Origin: Dehalococcoidia bacterium
GTDB taxonomy: Bacteria > Chloroflexota > Dehalococcoidia > Tepidiformales > Tepidiformaceae
DNA length: 64,000 nucleotides
NCBI GenBank assembly: GCA_020850615.1
Contig: JADZEI010000038.1
Coordinates: 177,456 to 241,455, forward strand
Direction: 5' to 3'
Both the position numbers and the translations under genes were made by a program. The notes under the pieces were generated by a model, which saw only the letters and a program-made list of their open reading frames with translations, was not told the DNA's origin and searched no databases. Shown one piece after another: positions 1-7,839 of this stretch (the first letter of the stretch is position 1; every line of letters starts with the position of its first letter).

Positions 1-397
1 GCTGGTTCTCGGACGCTTCGAGATTCCCGACGATAAGGGCTTTGTCGGCGGCGCTGCCCGCTTCGGTCGCGGGCGGTTCTTCCACGTCGTCGACATCCAT
101 GGGTACGTTCGGGTCGCCTTTGGGTGGCTCAGGGGCTTTGTCGTCGCCCGAAGCCAGGACCCGCTCGCTCAGCGGGACGAGCGAGAAGCTCACGAAAGAC
201 GTGAGCGGAATGGTCGTAGACAGGGCCGGCGTTGCCTTGAGCTGGCGTTTCGCCAGTTCCTTATTGATGAGATCGATGGCGGTTTGGCGGCGTCGAACAT
301 AACCGAAGGCCCGAAAGAGATTATCGGCGCGCCGCCATGCGTTCCTCCCCGCCGTTAGCTGTGCTTTTATGGTGTCGAGGTATTCCTCGCTGGACAT
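1..397 (-). CDS. Unrecognised protein, N-terminal part only (runs off left edge)
   Basis: About 132 codons are visible and no stop is reached at the window edge. I do not recognise the family. The part after Met397 begins MSSEEYLDTI, then has a basic, probably helical stretch (AWRRADNLFRAFGYVRRRQ, roughly residues 19-37). A hydrophobic segment (IPLTSFVSFSLVP) follows near residues 60-72, then an acidic Pro/Glu/Asp-rich tail. The alternating helix pattern could be a winged-helix or HTH module, but that is only an impression. The same frame stays open upstream to an ATG at 577 and its translation looks plausible, so the start is uncertain. Third codon positions are clearly less G+C-rich than in the rest of the window, which suggests acquired DNA. 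Confidence 0.6.
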   Translation of the reverse strand, partial: MSSEEYLDTIKAQLTAGRNAWRRADNLFRAFGYVRRRQTAIDLINKELAKRQLKATPALSTTIPLTSFVSFSLVPLSERVLASGDDKAPEPPKGDPNVPMDVDDVEEPPATEAGSAADKALIVGNLEASENQ

Positions 398-575
398 TCC
401 ACCGCCTTGCTCAATGACTTGGACGAACTCTACCCCACGAGGCGGCTCGTTCGCACCGACACCACATCGTCCGCCGACGTACCACCTTCCGACCTTCGCC
501 CCCACGGCGGGTACCAATCGGCCATTCATGAATTCTGAGGCGCATGTAGGGTAGCTCGTGAAAGGACATTCCCCC

Positions 576-779
576 ATGCAACCGGATTCCCCCACCGCTA
601 TTCCCACTGCCACCGGCACCTCGAACATCCGCCACTGCGAGCGCTGTGGCATCGCCTACGACTGGCGGCGCAACGTCAGCAGCTCGCTCCGCATGACCTA
701 CTGCAACAGCCTCTGCGAAGCGGCGGGCCTGGGGTTCACGCTCGAAGCGATGTTCCGGGCGACCCGGCCAGCTGCCTGA
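576..779 (+). CDS. Small zinc-ribbon-like protein
   Basis: A 67-residue protein starting at ATG 576, with AAAGGA at 561-566 as ribosome binding site. A GTG start at 558 is possible but would leave that site inside the gene. The core holds CERC near residues 22-25 and CNSLC near 46-50, a Cx2C...Cx3C arrangement expected to bind one zinc ion. The N-terminal 18 residues are Pro/Thr-rich and probably disordered. No enzyme motif is visible. Such proteins often bind nucleic acid or a partner protein, but nothing here shows which. It is divergent from the partial gene at the left edge, and if that gene starts at 577 the two start codons overlap. Confidence 0.6.
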   Translation: MQPDSPTAIPTATGTSNIRHCERCGIAYDWRRNVSSSLRMTYCNSLCEAAGLGFTLEAMFRATRPAA

Positions 780-927
780 GCCGCCACCCTCACCTGCCAG
801 CCCGTTTCGCCACCCCAATCCCCTGCGATTCCTCCCGGCGCGCCCGCGGGTGCGCCGCCGATGAAGTTTGCGCGACACCGCCGCGCGGGCATGGCGGCGG
901 CCGCTCGGGGCGTGCTAGCGTTGCCGG

Positions 928-1431
928 GTGGACGCGGATACAACACCCAGCGGCCTCGATTCCTTCCTCCGGGACCCGGATGAGGACCTCTACCGCCTGA
1001 TCTCGTTCACGGCGAGAGACCTTCGTCGCGCCCTTTCGGAGGACTTCCGTGCCTGGGGCCTCACGGGCGCGCAGTTCGGCGTCCTCCTCAACGCGGCGAC
1101 GCGCAGCAACATCGGCGACATCGCCGACGGGCTGCTGACCGATGCCACGAGCGTGGGGCGCATGGTCGAGCGCATGGAGGCGGCCGGGCTGGTGGAACGG
1201 TACCGCGAGCCCCCGGATCGGCGGATAGTCTGGGTCCGGCTGCAGCCGCGGGGCGAGGAGTTGCTGCGCGAGCTCATGCCGCGCCATGTGCAGCGGTGCC
1301 GGGAACTGCTGGGCTTCCTCGATGACGCGCGCCGCGAGCGGCTCATCGCGCTTCTCGGGAGCATCCGCGACGAGGTGGGTACGCGCCGGCCGCCCATCGA
1401 CCCCTACGACAACCCAGGGCCTGCGAAGTAA
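928..1431 (+). CDS. MarR-family transcriptional regulator
   Basis: A 167-residue protein with a GTG start. The layout is that of MarR: an N-terminal helix for dimerisation, a winged helix-turn-helix around residues 45-100 (GLTGAQFGVLLNAA, then IGDIADGLLTDATSVGRMVERMEAAGLV), and the wing with the characteristic D-R basic segment (PPDRRIVWVRLQPRGEELL). A C-terminal helical dimer region follows. MarR dimers bind 16-20 bp palindromes and usually release DNA on binding a small phenolic or amide ligand. Its stop lies 12 bp from the stop of the convergent MFS gene, the last gene of the hydrolase operon. This makes it a candidate regulator of that operon, although the palindrome found at 4456, 4524 and 14765 is absent from its own upstream region. 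Confidence 0.9.
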   Translation: MDADTTPSGLDSFLRDPDEDLYRLISFTARDLRRALSEDFRAWGLTGAQFGVLLNAATRSNIGDIADGLLTDATSVGRMVERMEAAGLVERYREPPDRRIVWVRLQPRGEELLRELMPRHVQRCRELLGFLDDARRERLIALLGSIRDEVGTRRPPIDPYDNPGPAK

Positions 1432-1443
1432 GCAGGTGCCGGG

Positions 1444-2661
1444 TCAGGAGACGCCCGGGTCCGGCACGTACGCCTCGGTCGCCTGCCGGGCCATCCGGCG
1501 GCGCGCCTGGAGCTGCCCGGCCAGGAGCGCGGCGACCACCATCCCGGACGACGCCGCCGCGGCCGCGAAGAACCCCGACTGGTCCATGAGGAATCCGCTC
1601 GCGAAGGGCGCGACCGTGAACGCGGCATCGCCGACGACGCGGTAGAGCCCGATGGCGGACGAGCGCTGGGCGGCGCCGACCTGGTCCACGATCATGGACG
1701 ACGGGATGCTGAAGGTGGTCCCGGCAATGCTCGTGATGAACATTCCGGCGACGAACACGGGCACGGAGCTGGCGAGCCCGATGACGACGCACCCCGCCGC
1801 CAGCGCCGCGAGCCCCGGGACCAGCACATTCGCGCGCCCGAAGCGGTCGGAGAGGCCGCCGACGTAGGGCCCGAGGAGCGACGAGAGTCCGGCGTTCGCC
1901 ATGAGCAGGACGGAGAGCGTCATCGCGGAAAGGCCGATCTCGTCGCGGCCCATCAGCGGCGTGACCGTCTGCTGGACGCCGCCGCGGACGAAGAAGATCG
2001 CGAAGGCGGCGATATAGGCGGTGAAAGCGGCGCCGAAGATGAGCGCCAAGGGCGAGAGTCGCGGGGCATCCGCCACGGGTGGGGCGGCGACCGGCGCCGC
2101 CCGGGCCTTCTTCGCGGCCCGCACAACGACGAGGAGGAGCAGGAACGAGAGCAGCGCTCCCGCCGCAGCCCCGCCGAGCGCGAGCCGCCAGCCGCCGATA
2201 CTGGCGAGGATCGCGCCAATGCCGGGGCCGAACAGGGCGCCACCGCCGAGGGCCGAGTGGAAGCTGCCGCTCGCCTTGCCGCGCCGGTTCGGGTCGGCTG
2301 CGTCGAGGACGATGGTGAGGCCGACCGTCGTGGAGATGCTCGAACCGACGCCCGACGCCGCGCGGGCGACCAGGAACAGTGGCAGCGAGGTGGAGAACGC
2401 CGCGACGATCGAGCCGGCGGCGACGCACAGGGTCCCGACCATGAGGAGGGGGAGCCGGGGCAGCTTGCCCGCGGCGATGCCGGCCGGGAGGTTCGTGACA
2501 AGGCGGGCGAAGGCGAAGGCGCTCACGCCCCAGCTGATCGCGCCGTAGGAGACGCCGAAGTCGCGCCGGATGTCGTTCAGGTTCGGGGCGATGACCCCGA
2601 GGCCGAGCATGACGAGGAAGATGTTCGCGTAGACGGCAAACGGCGCGAATCGCGCGATCAA
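1444..2661 (-). CDS. MFS transporter
   Basis: A 405-residue, 12-helix major facilitator. The start is a TTG at 2661, chosen because AAGGAG (2669-2674, complement) sits 7 bases upstream. Hydrophobic helices are spaced through the whole length, with a long positively charged cytoplasmic loop after helix 6 (residues about 185-205). The loop after helix 2 has a G-x-L-x-D-R-like basic motif variant (GIAAGKLPRLP), and a matching GGLSDRFGRANV occurs in the second half. It is the third gene of an operon behind an alpha/beta hydrolase and an isochorismatase-fold hydrolase, so it most likely imports their substrate or exports a product. The substrate cannot be read from the sequence. Confidence 0.88.
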   Translation of the reverse strand: MIARFAPFAVYANIFLVMLGLGVIAPNLNDIRRDFGVSYGAISWGVSAFAFARLVTNLPAGIAAGKLPRLPLLMVGTLCVAAGSIVAAFSTSLPLFLVARAASGVGSSISTTVGLTIVLDAADPNRRGKASGSFHSALGGGALFGPGIGAILASIGGWRLALGGAAAGALLSFLLLLVVVRAAKKARAAPVAAPPVADAPRLSPLALIFGAAFTAYIAAFAIFFVRGGVQQTVTPLMGRDEIGLSAMTLSVLLMANAGLSSLLGPYVGGLSDRFGRANVLVPGLAALAAGCVVIGLASSVPVFVAGMFITSIAGTTFSIPSSMIVDQVGAAQRSSAIGLYRVVGDAAFTVAPFASGFLMDQSGFFAAAAASSGMVVAALLAGQLQARRRMARQATEAYVPDPGVS

Positions 2662-2718
2662 GGCGTGCTCCTTCGTGGCGCCGGGGAGGGAGATCCCGGC
2701 GCCACCGGCTGATACGGC

Positions 2719-3420
2719 TCAGGCGGGGATGGGCAGCTCGGCCGCGATGCCCTGGATGTACCCGATCGTCTCCGTGACGGAGACGACGTCCGCGTACTTC
2801 ATGTGGAGGTCGAACAGGCTGACCGCGTGGGAGAGCTGGCTCCGGTCGGCGCAGGCGTCGTGTGGGATGATGACGTTGAAGTTGTACTGGAATGCGTCGA
2901 GGACGGTCGCGCGGACGCAGCCGCTGGTCGTCATGCCGGTGACGATGCAGGTGTCGACACCTTCGGCGATGAGCAGCGACGCGAGCTGGGTGCCGAAGAA
3001 CCCGCTCGGCTTCGAACCCTTGTCGATCACGACTTCGCCGCCGATGGGGGTGAGCACGTCGACGATGACGTCGCCGGGCGGGAGCGAGGGGTCGGGCTCG
3101 CTGCGGCCGCCCATCTTCCACTTGCCGCGCTGGGCAGCGGTGGGCCTGTAGTCGGTGTAGGGATAGGCCTTCGTGAAGAAGACGGGGAGCTCGGCCTCGC
3201 GGGCCGCGGCCAGGAGCCGTGCGTTGGCATCGGCCGCCGGGTAGCCGGTCTCGGACCAGCCGGTCGGGTATCGGCTGTCGACGAAAGCTCGCGTCATGTC
3301 GATGATGATGAGCGCGGGCTTCGTGCCGGCGGTGATGGGCCGGTCGACGAACTCCGCGTCCTTGCGGAACGAGACGACATCCGTCTGGGGGACGATCCCG
3401 TCCCAGGGCTTCGGTTCCAT
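2719..3420 (-). CDS. Isochorismatase-family cysteine hydrolase (N-carbamoylsarcosine/maleamate amidase type)
   Basis: A 233-residue protein with the isochorismatase-like fold. The catalytic triad is readable: Asp in ALIIIDMTRAF (residue about 40), Lys in EVVIDKGSKPSGF (about 135) and the nucleophile Cys in TGMTTSGCVRATV (about 165). The SGCVR context and the family length match amidohydrolases acting on N-carbamoylsarcosine or maleamate better than true isochorismatases. These enzymes release ammonia from small amides. The gene lies between an alpha/beta hydrolase (28-base gap upstream) and an MFS transporter. The pair alpha/beta hydrolase plus amidohydrolase recalls NicD/NicF of nicotinate breakdown (N-formylmaleamate to maleate), but the exact substrate is an inference. 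Confidence 0.88.
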   Translation of the reverse strand: MEPKPWDGIVPQTDVVSFRKDAEFVDRPITAGTKPALIIIDMTRAFVDSRYPTGWSETGYPAADANARLLAAAREAELPVFFTKAYPYTDYRPTAAQRGKWKMGGRSEPDPSLPPGDVIVDVLTPIGGEVVIDKGSKPSGFFGTQLASLLIAEGVDTCIVTGMTTSGCVRATVLDAFQYNFNVIIPHDACADRSQLSHAVSLFDLHMKYADVVSVTETIGYIQGIAAELPIPA

Positions 3421-3448
3421 GGTTCCTCCTGTGGGACTTGCCGGGCTG

Positions 3449-4360
3449 TCAGCGGAGGCAGAACGCCGAGACCGCGCGGACGAACTCGTCCGTCTGTTCC
3501 CGGAACACGTAATGCCCGCTGTGGTTCACGATGTGGAGGGCGCAGTCGTCGGTCTTCGCGGCGATGCGTGCGTAGAGCTTCGTCGCCAGCGGCACGAAGG
3601 CGGACCTGTCGTCCCAGCCCCAGATGACGAGCGTCGGGCAGGGCATGCCCCAGTCGTCGATGAGCTCGAGCGTCCGCTGCTTGACGCGGGCCAGGCTGGG
3701 CATGAACACCGTCTCGCCCACGACCTGCATGGCGGCCCGGGCTTCCTGTGTTGAGGGCAGTTCGGCGATCTCCAGTAGCCGGGCGACGAAGTCGTCGGTC
3801 ACCTGGGCGGTGGACCACGCCTGGGCGTCTGGCTCCATGCGCACGGAGGCAAGGCTCGGCGGGCCGGGCGGGGTTCTCGCTTCGACATCCTTGTAGAACT
3901 GGCCGCCGGGGTAGGCCGGGTCGTCCGGTGCGAGCGTGTTCGTGCTGACGCAGACGCACGTCTTGGCCAGGTCCGGCCGGGCGAAAGCGATCGCGGCGAT
4001 GAGCAGCGCGCCGCGCGAGTGGCCCGCCAGGTGCGCATCGCGGATGCCCAGCGCATCGAGGAACGCGATCGAGTGCTCGACGAGCTGCTCGAAGGTGTAG
4101 TCCTCCGGGGACGCCGGGTTGCCGGTGTAGCCCTGGCCCAGCTTGTCGACGGCGATGACGCGGAAGCGCTGGGCCAGCGCGGGCAGCGCCATGCTCCATG
4201 CATCGAGTGAGTAGAGCGACCCGAAATGCCCGCCGTGGAAGAGGACGAGCGTCTCACCGCTGCCGTCCTCGTAGTACCTCGTAGGCACGCCGAGTACGTC
4301 GATGAACCGGAGCTTCGTTGTATCGAGTCCGTCTATGACGGGTTCGAGGAGTGTCGTCAC
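3449..4360 (-). CDS. Alpha/beta hydrolase
   Basis: A 303-residue alpha/beta-hydrolase-fold enzyme. The GTG at 4360 is chosen because GGGAGG lies 5 bases upstream; the GTG at 4366 would overlap that site. The oxyanion motif is LFHGGHFGS, the nucleophile elbow is GHSRGA (Ser about 120), the acid is in WGWDDRSA, and the catalytic His is in NHSGHYVF near the C terminus. The fold serves esterases, amidases, C-C hydrolases and deformylases. Leading an operon with an isochorismatase-type amidohydrolase and an MFS transporter suggests hydrolysis of an amide or formamide intermediate. Expression is probably controlled by the palindromes at 4456-4467 and 4524-4535. Confidence 0.88.
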   Translation of the reverse strand: MTTLLEPVIDGLDTTKLRFIDVLGVPTRYYEDGSGETLVLFHGGHFGSLYSLDAWSMALPALAQRFRVIAVDKLGQGYTGNPASPEDYTFEQLVEHSIAFLDALGIRDAHLAGHSRGALLIAAIAFARPDLAKTCVCVSTNTLAPDDPAYPGGQFYKDVEARTPPGPPSLASVRMEPDAQAWSTAQVTDDFVARLLEIAELPSTQEARAAMQVVGETVFMPSLARVKQRTLELIDDWGMPCPTLVIWGWDDRSAFVPLATKLYARIAAKTDDCALHIVNHSGHYVFREQTDEFVRAVSAFCLR

Positions 4361-4455
4361 GTGCACCTCCCTGGCGAGCCGTTGCCCGCGTTGGGCGATG
4401 CTGCGCGCGCCAGTTTTCGGCTGTGTTGCGGCGATGTTTCGCGCCGGTTAATTGC

Positions 4456-4467
4456 CTGCTGTAGCAG
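4456..4467. promoter_or_regulatory. Palindromic operator CTGCT-GT-AGCAG (site 1)
   Basis: Perfect 5-bp inverted arms CTGCT/AGCAG with a 2-base centre, embedded in GC...AT. It lies in the divergent spacer between the alpha/beta hydrolase (start 4360) and the isochorismatase-type gene (start 4652). A nearly identical site is 68 bp away, about 6.5 helical turns, and a third lies in front of the amidase. The symmetry and size suit a small dimeric repressor such as MarR or GntR; which one is not shown. Confidence 0.6.
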
Positions 4468-4523
4468 ATATCACGTGAGAAGCCGCCGGAATCCCGGTGA
4501 ATAGAACGCGATTCGTTGATTAC

Positions 4524-4535
4524 CTGCTATGGCAG
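4524..4535. promoter_or_regulatory. Palindromic operator CTGCT-AT-GGCAG (site 2)
   Basis: Same arms as site 1 with one mismatch (GGCAG for AGCAG), flanked by AC on the left and AT on the right, so the extended consensus across the sites is about ACCTGCT-N2-AGCAGAT. It sits 117 bp upstream of the start at 4652 and could also serve the divergent operon by looping with site 1. The local sequence is A+T-rich (GATTACCTGCTATGG), as expected near a promoter. Confidence 0.55.
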
Positions 4536-4651
4536 ATTTGTTAATCCTGCCGTAACCCGCCCGGAACATCGCCGCAAAGAACGGGCCATAGCGTGCCGTT
4601 CATCCCGCTCGCCGCAACGAACGCGGAGAGCCCAGGAAGGAGAGCCGGCAC

Positions 4652-5326
4652 ATGGCATGGCAGCCACTCCCGCCCAGCATCACGCTCACCATCGAGACGC
4701 CCTCGCCGAAACCGTTCCAGCTCGACGCCGCGAAGACCGCGGTGGTCGTTGTGGACATGGAGAACTACTTCTGCAAGATGCTCGGCAACGAGCGGATGTC
4801 CGACGTCATCGACGGCAACGTCCGCCTGCTGGCGAAGGCCCGCGAGGCCGGCGCGAAGGTCATCTTCATCCAGTCGGTGCGCACCCCGGAAGCGCTCGAG
4901 GTCACGGTATTCGGCCGGCCGCCGATGCTGCTCGAGGGCACGCCCGACGTGGAGATCGTCGAAGAGATCGCGCCGCTGCCCGGTGAGCCGGTCGTCAAGA
5001 AGTACGGCCACGACCCGTTCGCGCGGACCGAGCTCGATGCGGTGCTCGCCCGCGAGGGCATCAAGGAAGGCGAGTGGACCGTCCTGGTGACCGGCGTTTC
5101 GGCCGCGGTCTGCGCTCACGCCTGCGCGCTCGGGTTTTCGAACCGCCATTACATGACGCTCATCCCGATGGACTGCACGGCCGCCGGGACGATCGAAGAG
5201 GAAGCGCGGACGTACAACCAGTACATGTCCCGTGCATACAACTTCGACATGGACTTCACGCTCTCGACGATGGTCGAGTTCACCGCGGTGGCGGCGGCGA
5301 AAGAGCTGGCGGCAGCCACCGCCTGA
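4652..5326 (+). CDS. Isochorismatase-family cysteine hydrolase
   Basis: A 224-residue isochorismatase-fold protein with a strong ribosome binding site (GGAAGGAGA, 4635-4643). Triad residues: Asp in VVVVDMENYF (about residue 36), Lys in VVKKYGHDPF (about 115) and Cys in SAAVCAHACALGF (about 152). The Cys context (VCAHA rather than SGCVR) differs from the two neighbouring paralogues, so the substrate is probably different. It is the first gene of the rightward unit that continues with a second hydrolase and an ABC transporter. Family members hydrolyse small amides, ureido acids or vinyl ethers. The divergent CTGCT-N2-AGCAG sites upstream suggest co-regulation with the leftward operon. Confidence 0.86.
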   Translation: MAWQPLPPSITLTIETPSPKPFQLDAAKTAVVVVDMENYFCKMLGNERMSDVIDGNVRLLAKAREAGAKVIFIQSVRTPEALEVTVFGRPPMLLEGTPDVEIVEEIAPLPGEPVVKKYGHDPFARTELDAVLAREGIKEGEWTVLVTGVSAAVCAHACALGFSNRHYMTLIPMDCTAAGTIEEEARTYNQYMSRAYNFDMDFTLSTMVEFTAVAAAKELAAATA

Positions 5327-5366
5327 GCCGCCGCGGTCATCCCCTACAGCGCAAGGAGAAGCACAC

Positions 5367-6089
5367 ATGGCCAGCTGGGACCCCTACCTCTCCGACCGGG
5401 ACCGCGCTCACCTGGAGGCGGGCTACCTGAAGAAGGCGCCGTTCGGCTTCGGCACGAACCCGGTCTGCCTCGTCATCGACGACTACTACAGCGTGCTCGG
5501 CACCGAACGGGAGCCGTTCTTCGAGTCGATCAAGAAGTGGCCGATGAGCACCGGGCTCGAGGGCTGGGCCGCGATCGACAGGACGGTCGACCTCCTCCGC
5601 GCGGCCCGCGCGAACGACGTCCCGGTCATCTACGTGCACGGCATGGAGAAGGGCTTCGTGCCCTGGGGCCGCCGGTCGAAGGCGGAGCGGCTGGCGCACC
5701 TTTCGCCGGAGGAGCGGGCCAAGGCGAACCAGATCGTCGACGAGATCGCGCCGCTGCCGGGCGAGCTGGTCATCCAGAAGGCGGCCGCGAGCGCGTTCCA
5801 GGGCACGCCCCTGGTGTTCCACCTGAACTACCACGGCGTCGACACGGTCATCGCCTGTGGCGAGACGACCAGCGGTTGCGTGCGGGCAAGCGTGGTGGAC
5901 GGCGCCACCTACCGGTTCGCCATGGGCGTCGTCGAAGAGTGCTGCTTCGACCGCACCGAGGCGAGCCACTACATCAACCTCTTCGACATGAACCAGAAGT
6001 ACGCGGACGTCGTCTCGCTCGGCGAGGCGGTCAGCTACTTCGACGGCATCGGCGCGAAGAAGGGGCTCCTGGCGGGCGCGCTCGCCTGA
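5367..6089 (+). CDS. Isochorismatase-family cysteine hydrolase (second rightward copy)
   Basis: A 240-residue protein starting at ATG 5367 with AAGGAG at 5353-5358. Triad: Asp in VCLVIDDYYSV (about residue 37), Lys in ELVIQKAAASAF (about 138) and Cys in CGETTSGCVRASV (about 171). The SGCVR context resembles the leftward enzyme at 2719-3420 and the N-carbamoylsarcosine amidase group. It follows the first rightward hydrolase after 40 bases and precedes the binding protein of a peptide-type ABC transporter. Together the three hydrolases and two transporter systems look like uptake and deamidation of small amide compounds. The individual substrates are unknown. Confidence 0.87.
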   Translation: MASWDPYLSDRDRAHLEAGYLKKAPFGFGTNPVCLVIDDYYSVLGTEREPFFESIKKWPMSTGLEGWAAIDRTVDLLRAARANDVPVIYVHGMEKGFVPWGRRSKAERLAHLSPEERAKANQIVDEIAPLPGELVIQKAAASAFQGTPLVFHLNYHGVDTVIACGETTSGCVRASVVDGATYRFAMGVVEECCFDRTEASHYINLFDMNQKYADVVSLGEAVSYFDGIGAKKGLLAGALA

Positions 6090-6111
6090 CAGGAAGACCG
6101 GCCACACCAGC

Positions 6112-6142
6112 GAGGCGGGGGTGGGTTCGCCGCCCCCGCCTC
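6112..6142 (+). terminator. Intercistronic stem-loop between hydrolase and ABC transporter genes
   Basis: Ten-base perfect stem GAGGCGGGGG/CCCCCGCCTC around an 11-base loop. There is no T-run after it. It is either a terminator of the hydrolase transcript or an mRNA-stabilising structure allowing higher expression of the binding protein downstream. Confidence 0.55.
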
Positions 6143-6177
6143 ACCACATTTCAGCCACGGGGAGTTGTGAGGGAGCC

Positions 6178-7839
6178 ATGATGTTCGTTCGAGACCTTTC
6201 GCGCCGCAAGTTCCTCAAGGCGACCGGCGGCGCCGGCGCGGTCGCGGGCCTTTCGGCCATCGGCGCGGCCTGCGGATCCGATGATGACGACGATGCCACG
6301 GGAACCGGTACGACCGAAGCTAGCGCAACGCGGCCGGGTGTCAGCAGCACCCAGGACGCGGGGGCGGTCAAGCTCGCGGCCAACCAGACGCTGGTCGTGC
6401 GGCAGTACGACGAGCCCGGCGGGTTCGACCCGGCCACGCTCTTCCGGATCGAGACGGAGAACATCGCGTTCAACGTCTACAGCGGGCTGACCAGCTTCGA
6501 CCCCCTGACCGGCTCGCCGATCCCGGACCTCGCGGAGAGCTGGACGATCTCGCCGGACGGCAAGACGTACACGTTCAAGCTCGTCGAAAACGCGATGTGG
6601 CACCAGGACTTCGGCAAGTTCACGTCGAAGGACGTGAAGTACTCGTACGAGCGGGTCCTGAACCCGGCGACGAACTCGACCTATCGCGCCGAGTTCAACA
6701 ACGTCGCCTCGATCGAGACGCCGAACGAGTACACGGTCGTCATCAACCTGAAGACGCCGGACCAGAACTTCCTGTACCAGGTGGGGAACTACCACCAGGG
6801 CCAGGTCGTGAAGCAGGAAGCGATCGAGAAGTACGGCGACCAGTACGCCCGCAACCCGGTTGGCACCGGCCCGTTCGCGTTCAAGGAATGGGTCGCGAAC
6901 TCGCACATGGTGCTGGAAGGGCACGCCGGCTACTTCAAGGGCGCGCCGACGCTCAAGAGCATCCGCTTCAACCTGATCAAGGACACGGCAGCTGCCGAGA
7001 CCGCGCTTTCGAACAAGGAAGTCGAAGTCGCGATGAGCATCGGCCGGAACACCGAGATCATCGACCGCCTGGCGAAGGATGGCCGGTACGTCCTGCACAA
7101 GTCCGAGGACTATGCGAACAACATCTGGATCTTCAACCCCGACTACAAGCCCCTGGCCGACCCGCGCGTGCGCCAGGCGTTCGGCTACGGCCAGGACATG
7201 GACGGCATCGCGAAGCAGATCGCGCCGCACACCCAGAAGGTGGCCCACAGCATCCTGCCGCCGTTCATGCCGGTGTACTCGGAGAGCCTGAAGTACACGT
7301 ACGACCCGGGGAAGGCGAAGGAGCTGCTGAAGGCCGCCGGCTACGGCGACGGGTTCACGGTGAAGCAGATCCTCACGAGCACGACGGGCGCGAGCGAGGA
7401 CCTGCTCATCCGGCAGGCCCAGCTCCTCGACGTCGGGATCAAGCTCGAGTTCGAGCTCATGGAGACCGCGATCTGGAACAAGCGCCGCAACGGCGGCGAC
7501 TACGAGTTGACCGCGCGCCTCTACCCGGCCGTGAACCCGGACACGCTGCTCTTCGGCTACCTCCACCCGGACAACATCGTCCCGAAGGGGCTGAACGGCT
7601 CGAAGTACAACAACCCGGCGCTGACCCAGAAGCTCGAGGCCGCCCGCGCGGAGCCCGACGTGGAGAAGCGGAAGGCGCTCTACGCGGACGTGCAGAAGAT
7701 CGCGCACGAGGAGGCGGCCTACATGCCGTACGCCACGAACACGGTGTACTGGGCTGCCTACCCCTGGGTGAAGAACCTGGTGATCGACAAGCTCGCCGTC
7801 GTGAACTGGTTCCCGGTGCAAATCGAGGAACACGCATGA
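6178..7839 (+). CDS. ABC transporter substrate-binding lipoprotein, family 5 (peptide/opine type)
   Basis: A 553-residue extracellular binding protein. The start is one of two adjacent ATGs (6178, 6181) after GGGAG. The N terminus has a twin-arginine motif (SRRKFLK) and a lipobox (AIGAAC), so it is a Tat-exported lipoprotein. An Asp run (GSDDDDD) and a Thr/Ser-rich linker follow the lipidated Cys. The SBP_bac_5 body covers residues about 60-550, with the family signature YEFKLVENAMWH-type and FTSKDVKYSYERV. The stop overlaps the permease start (ATGA). With the two permeases and two ATPases downstream it completes a Dpp/Opp-type importer. The upstream amidohydrolases suggest short amidated or peptide-like substrates. 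Confidence 0.93.
   Translation: MMFVRDLSRRKFLKATGGAGAVAGLSAIGAACGSDDDDDATGTGTTEASATRPGVSSTQDAGAVKLAANQTLVVRQYDEPGGFDPATLFRIETENIAFNVYSGLTSFDPLTGSPIPDLAESWTISPDGKTYTFKLVENAMWHQDFGKFTSKDVKYSYERVLNPATNSTYRAEFNNVASIETPNEYTVVINLKTPDQNFLYQVGNYHQGQVVKQEAIEKYGDQYARNPVGTGPFAFKEWVANSHMVLEGHAGYFKGAPTLKSIRFNLIKDTAAAETALSNKEVEVAMSIGRNTEIIDRLAKDGRYVLHKSEDYANNIWIFNPDYKPLADPRVRQAFGYGQDMDGIAKQIAPHTQKVAHSILPPFMPVYSESLKYTYDPGKAKELLKAAGYGDGFTVKQILTSTTGASEDLLIRQAQLLDVGIKLEFELMETAIWNKRRNGGDYELTARLYPAVNPDTLLFGYLHPDNIVPKGLNGSKYNNPALTQKLEAARAEPDVEKRKALYADVQKIAHEEAAYMPYATNTVYWAAYPWVKNLVIDKLAVVNWFPVQIEEHA

Noticed and set aside
6121..6177. Upstream GTG start at 6121 for the first binding protein
   Set aside because: It would place the terminator-type hairpin and the ribosome binding site inside the gene and add residues before the Tat signal.
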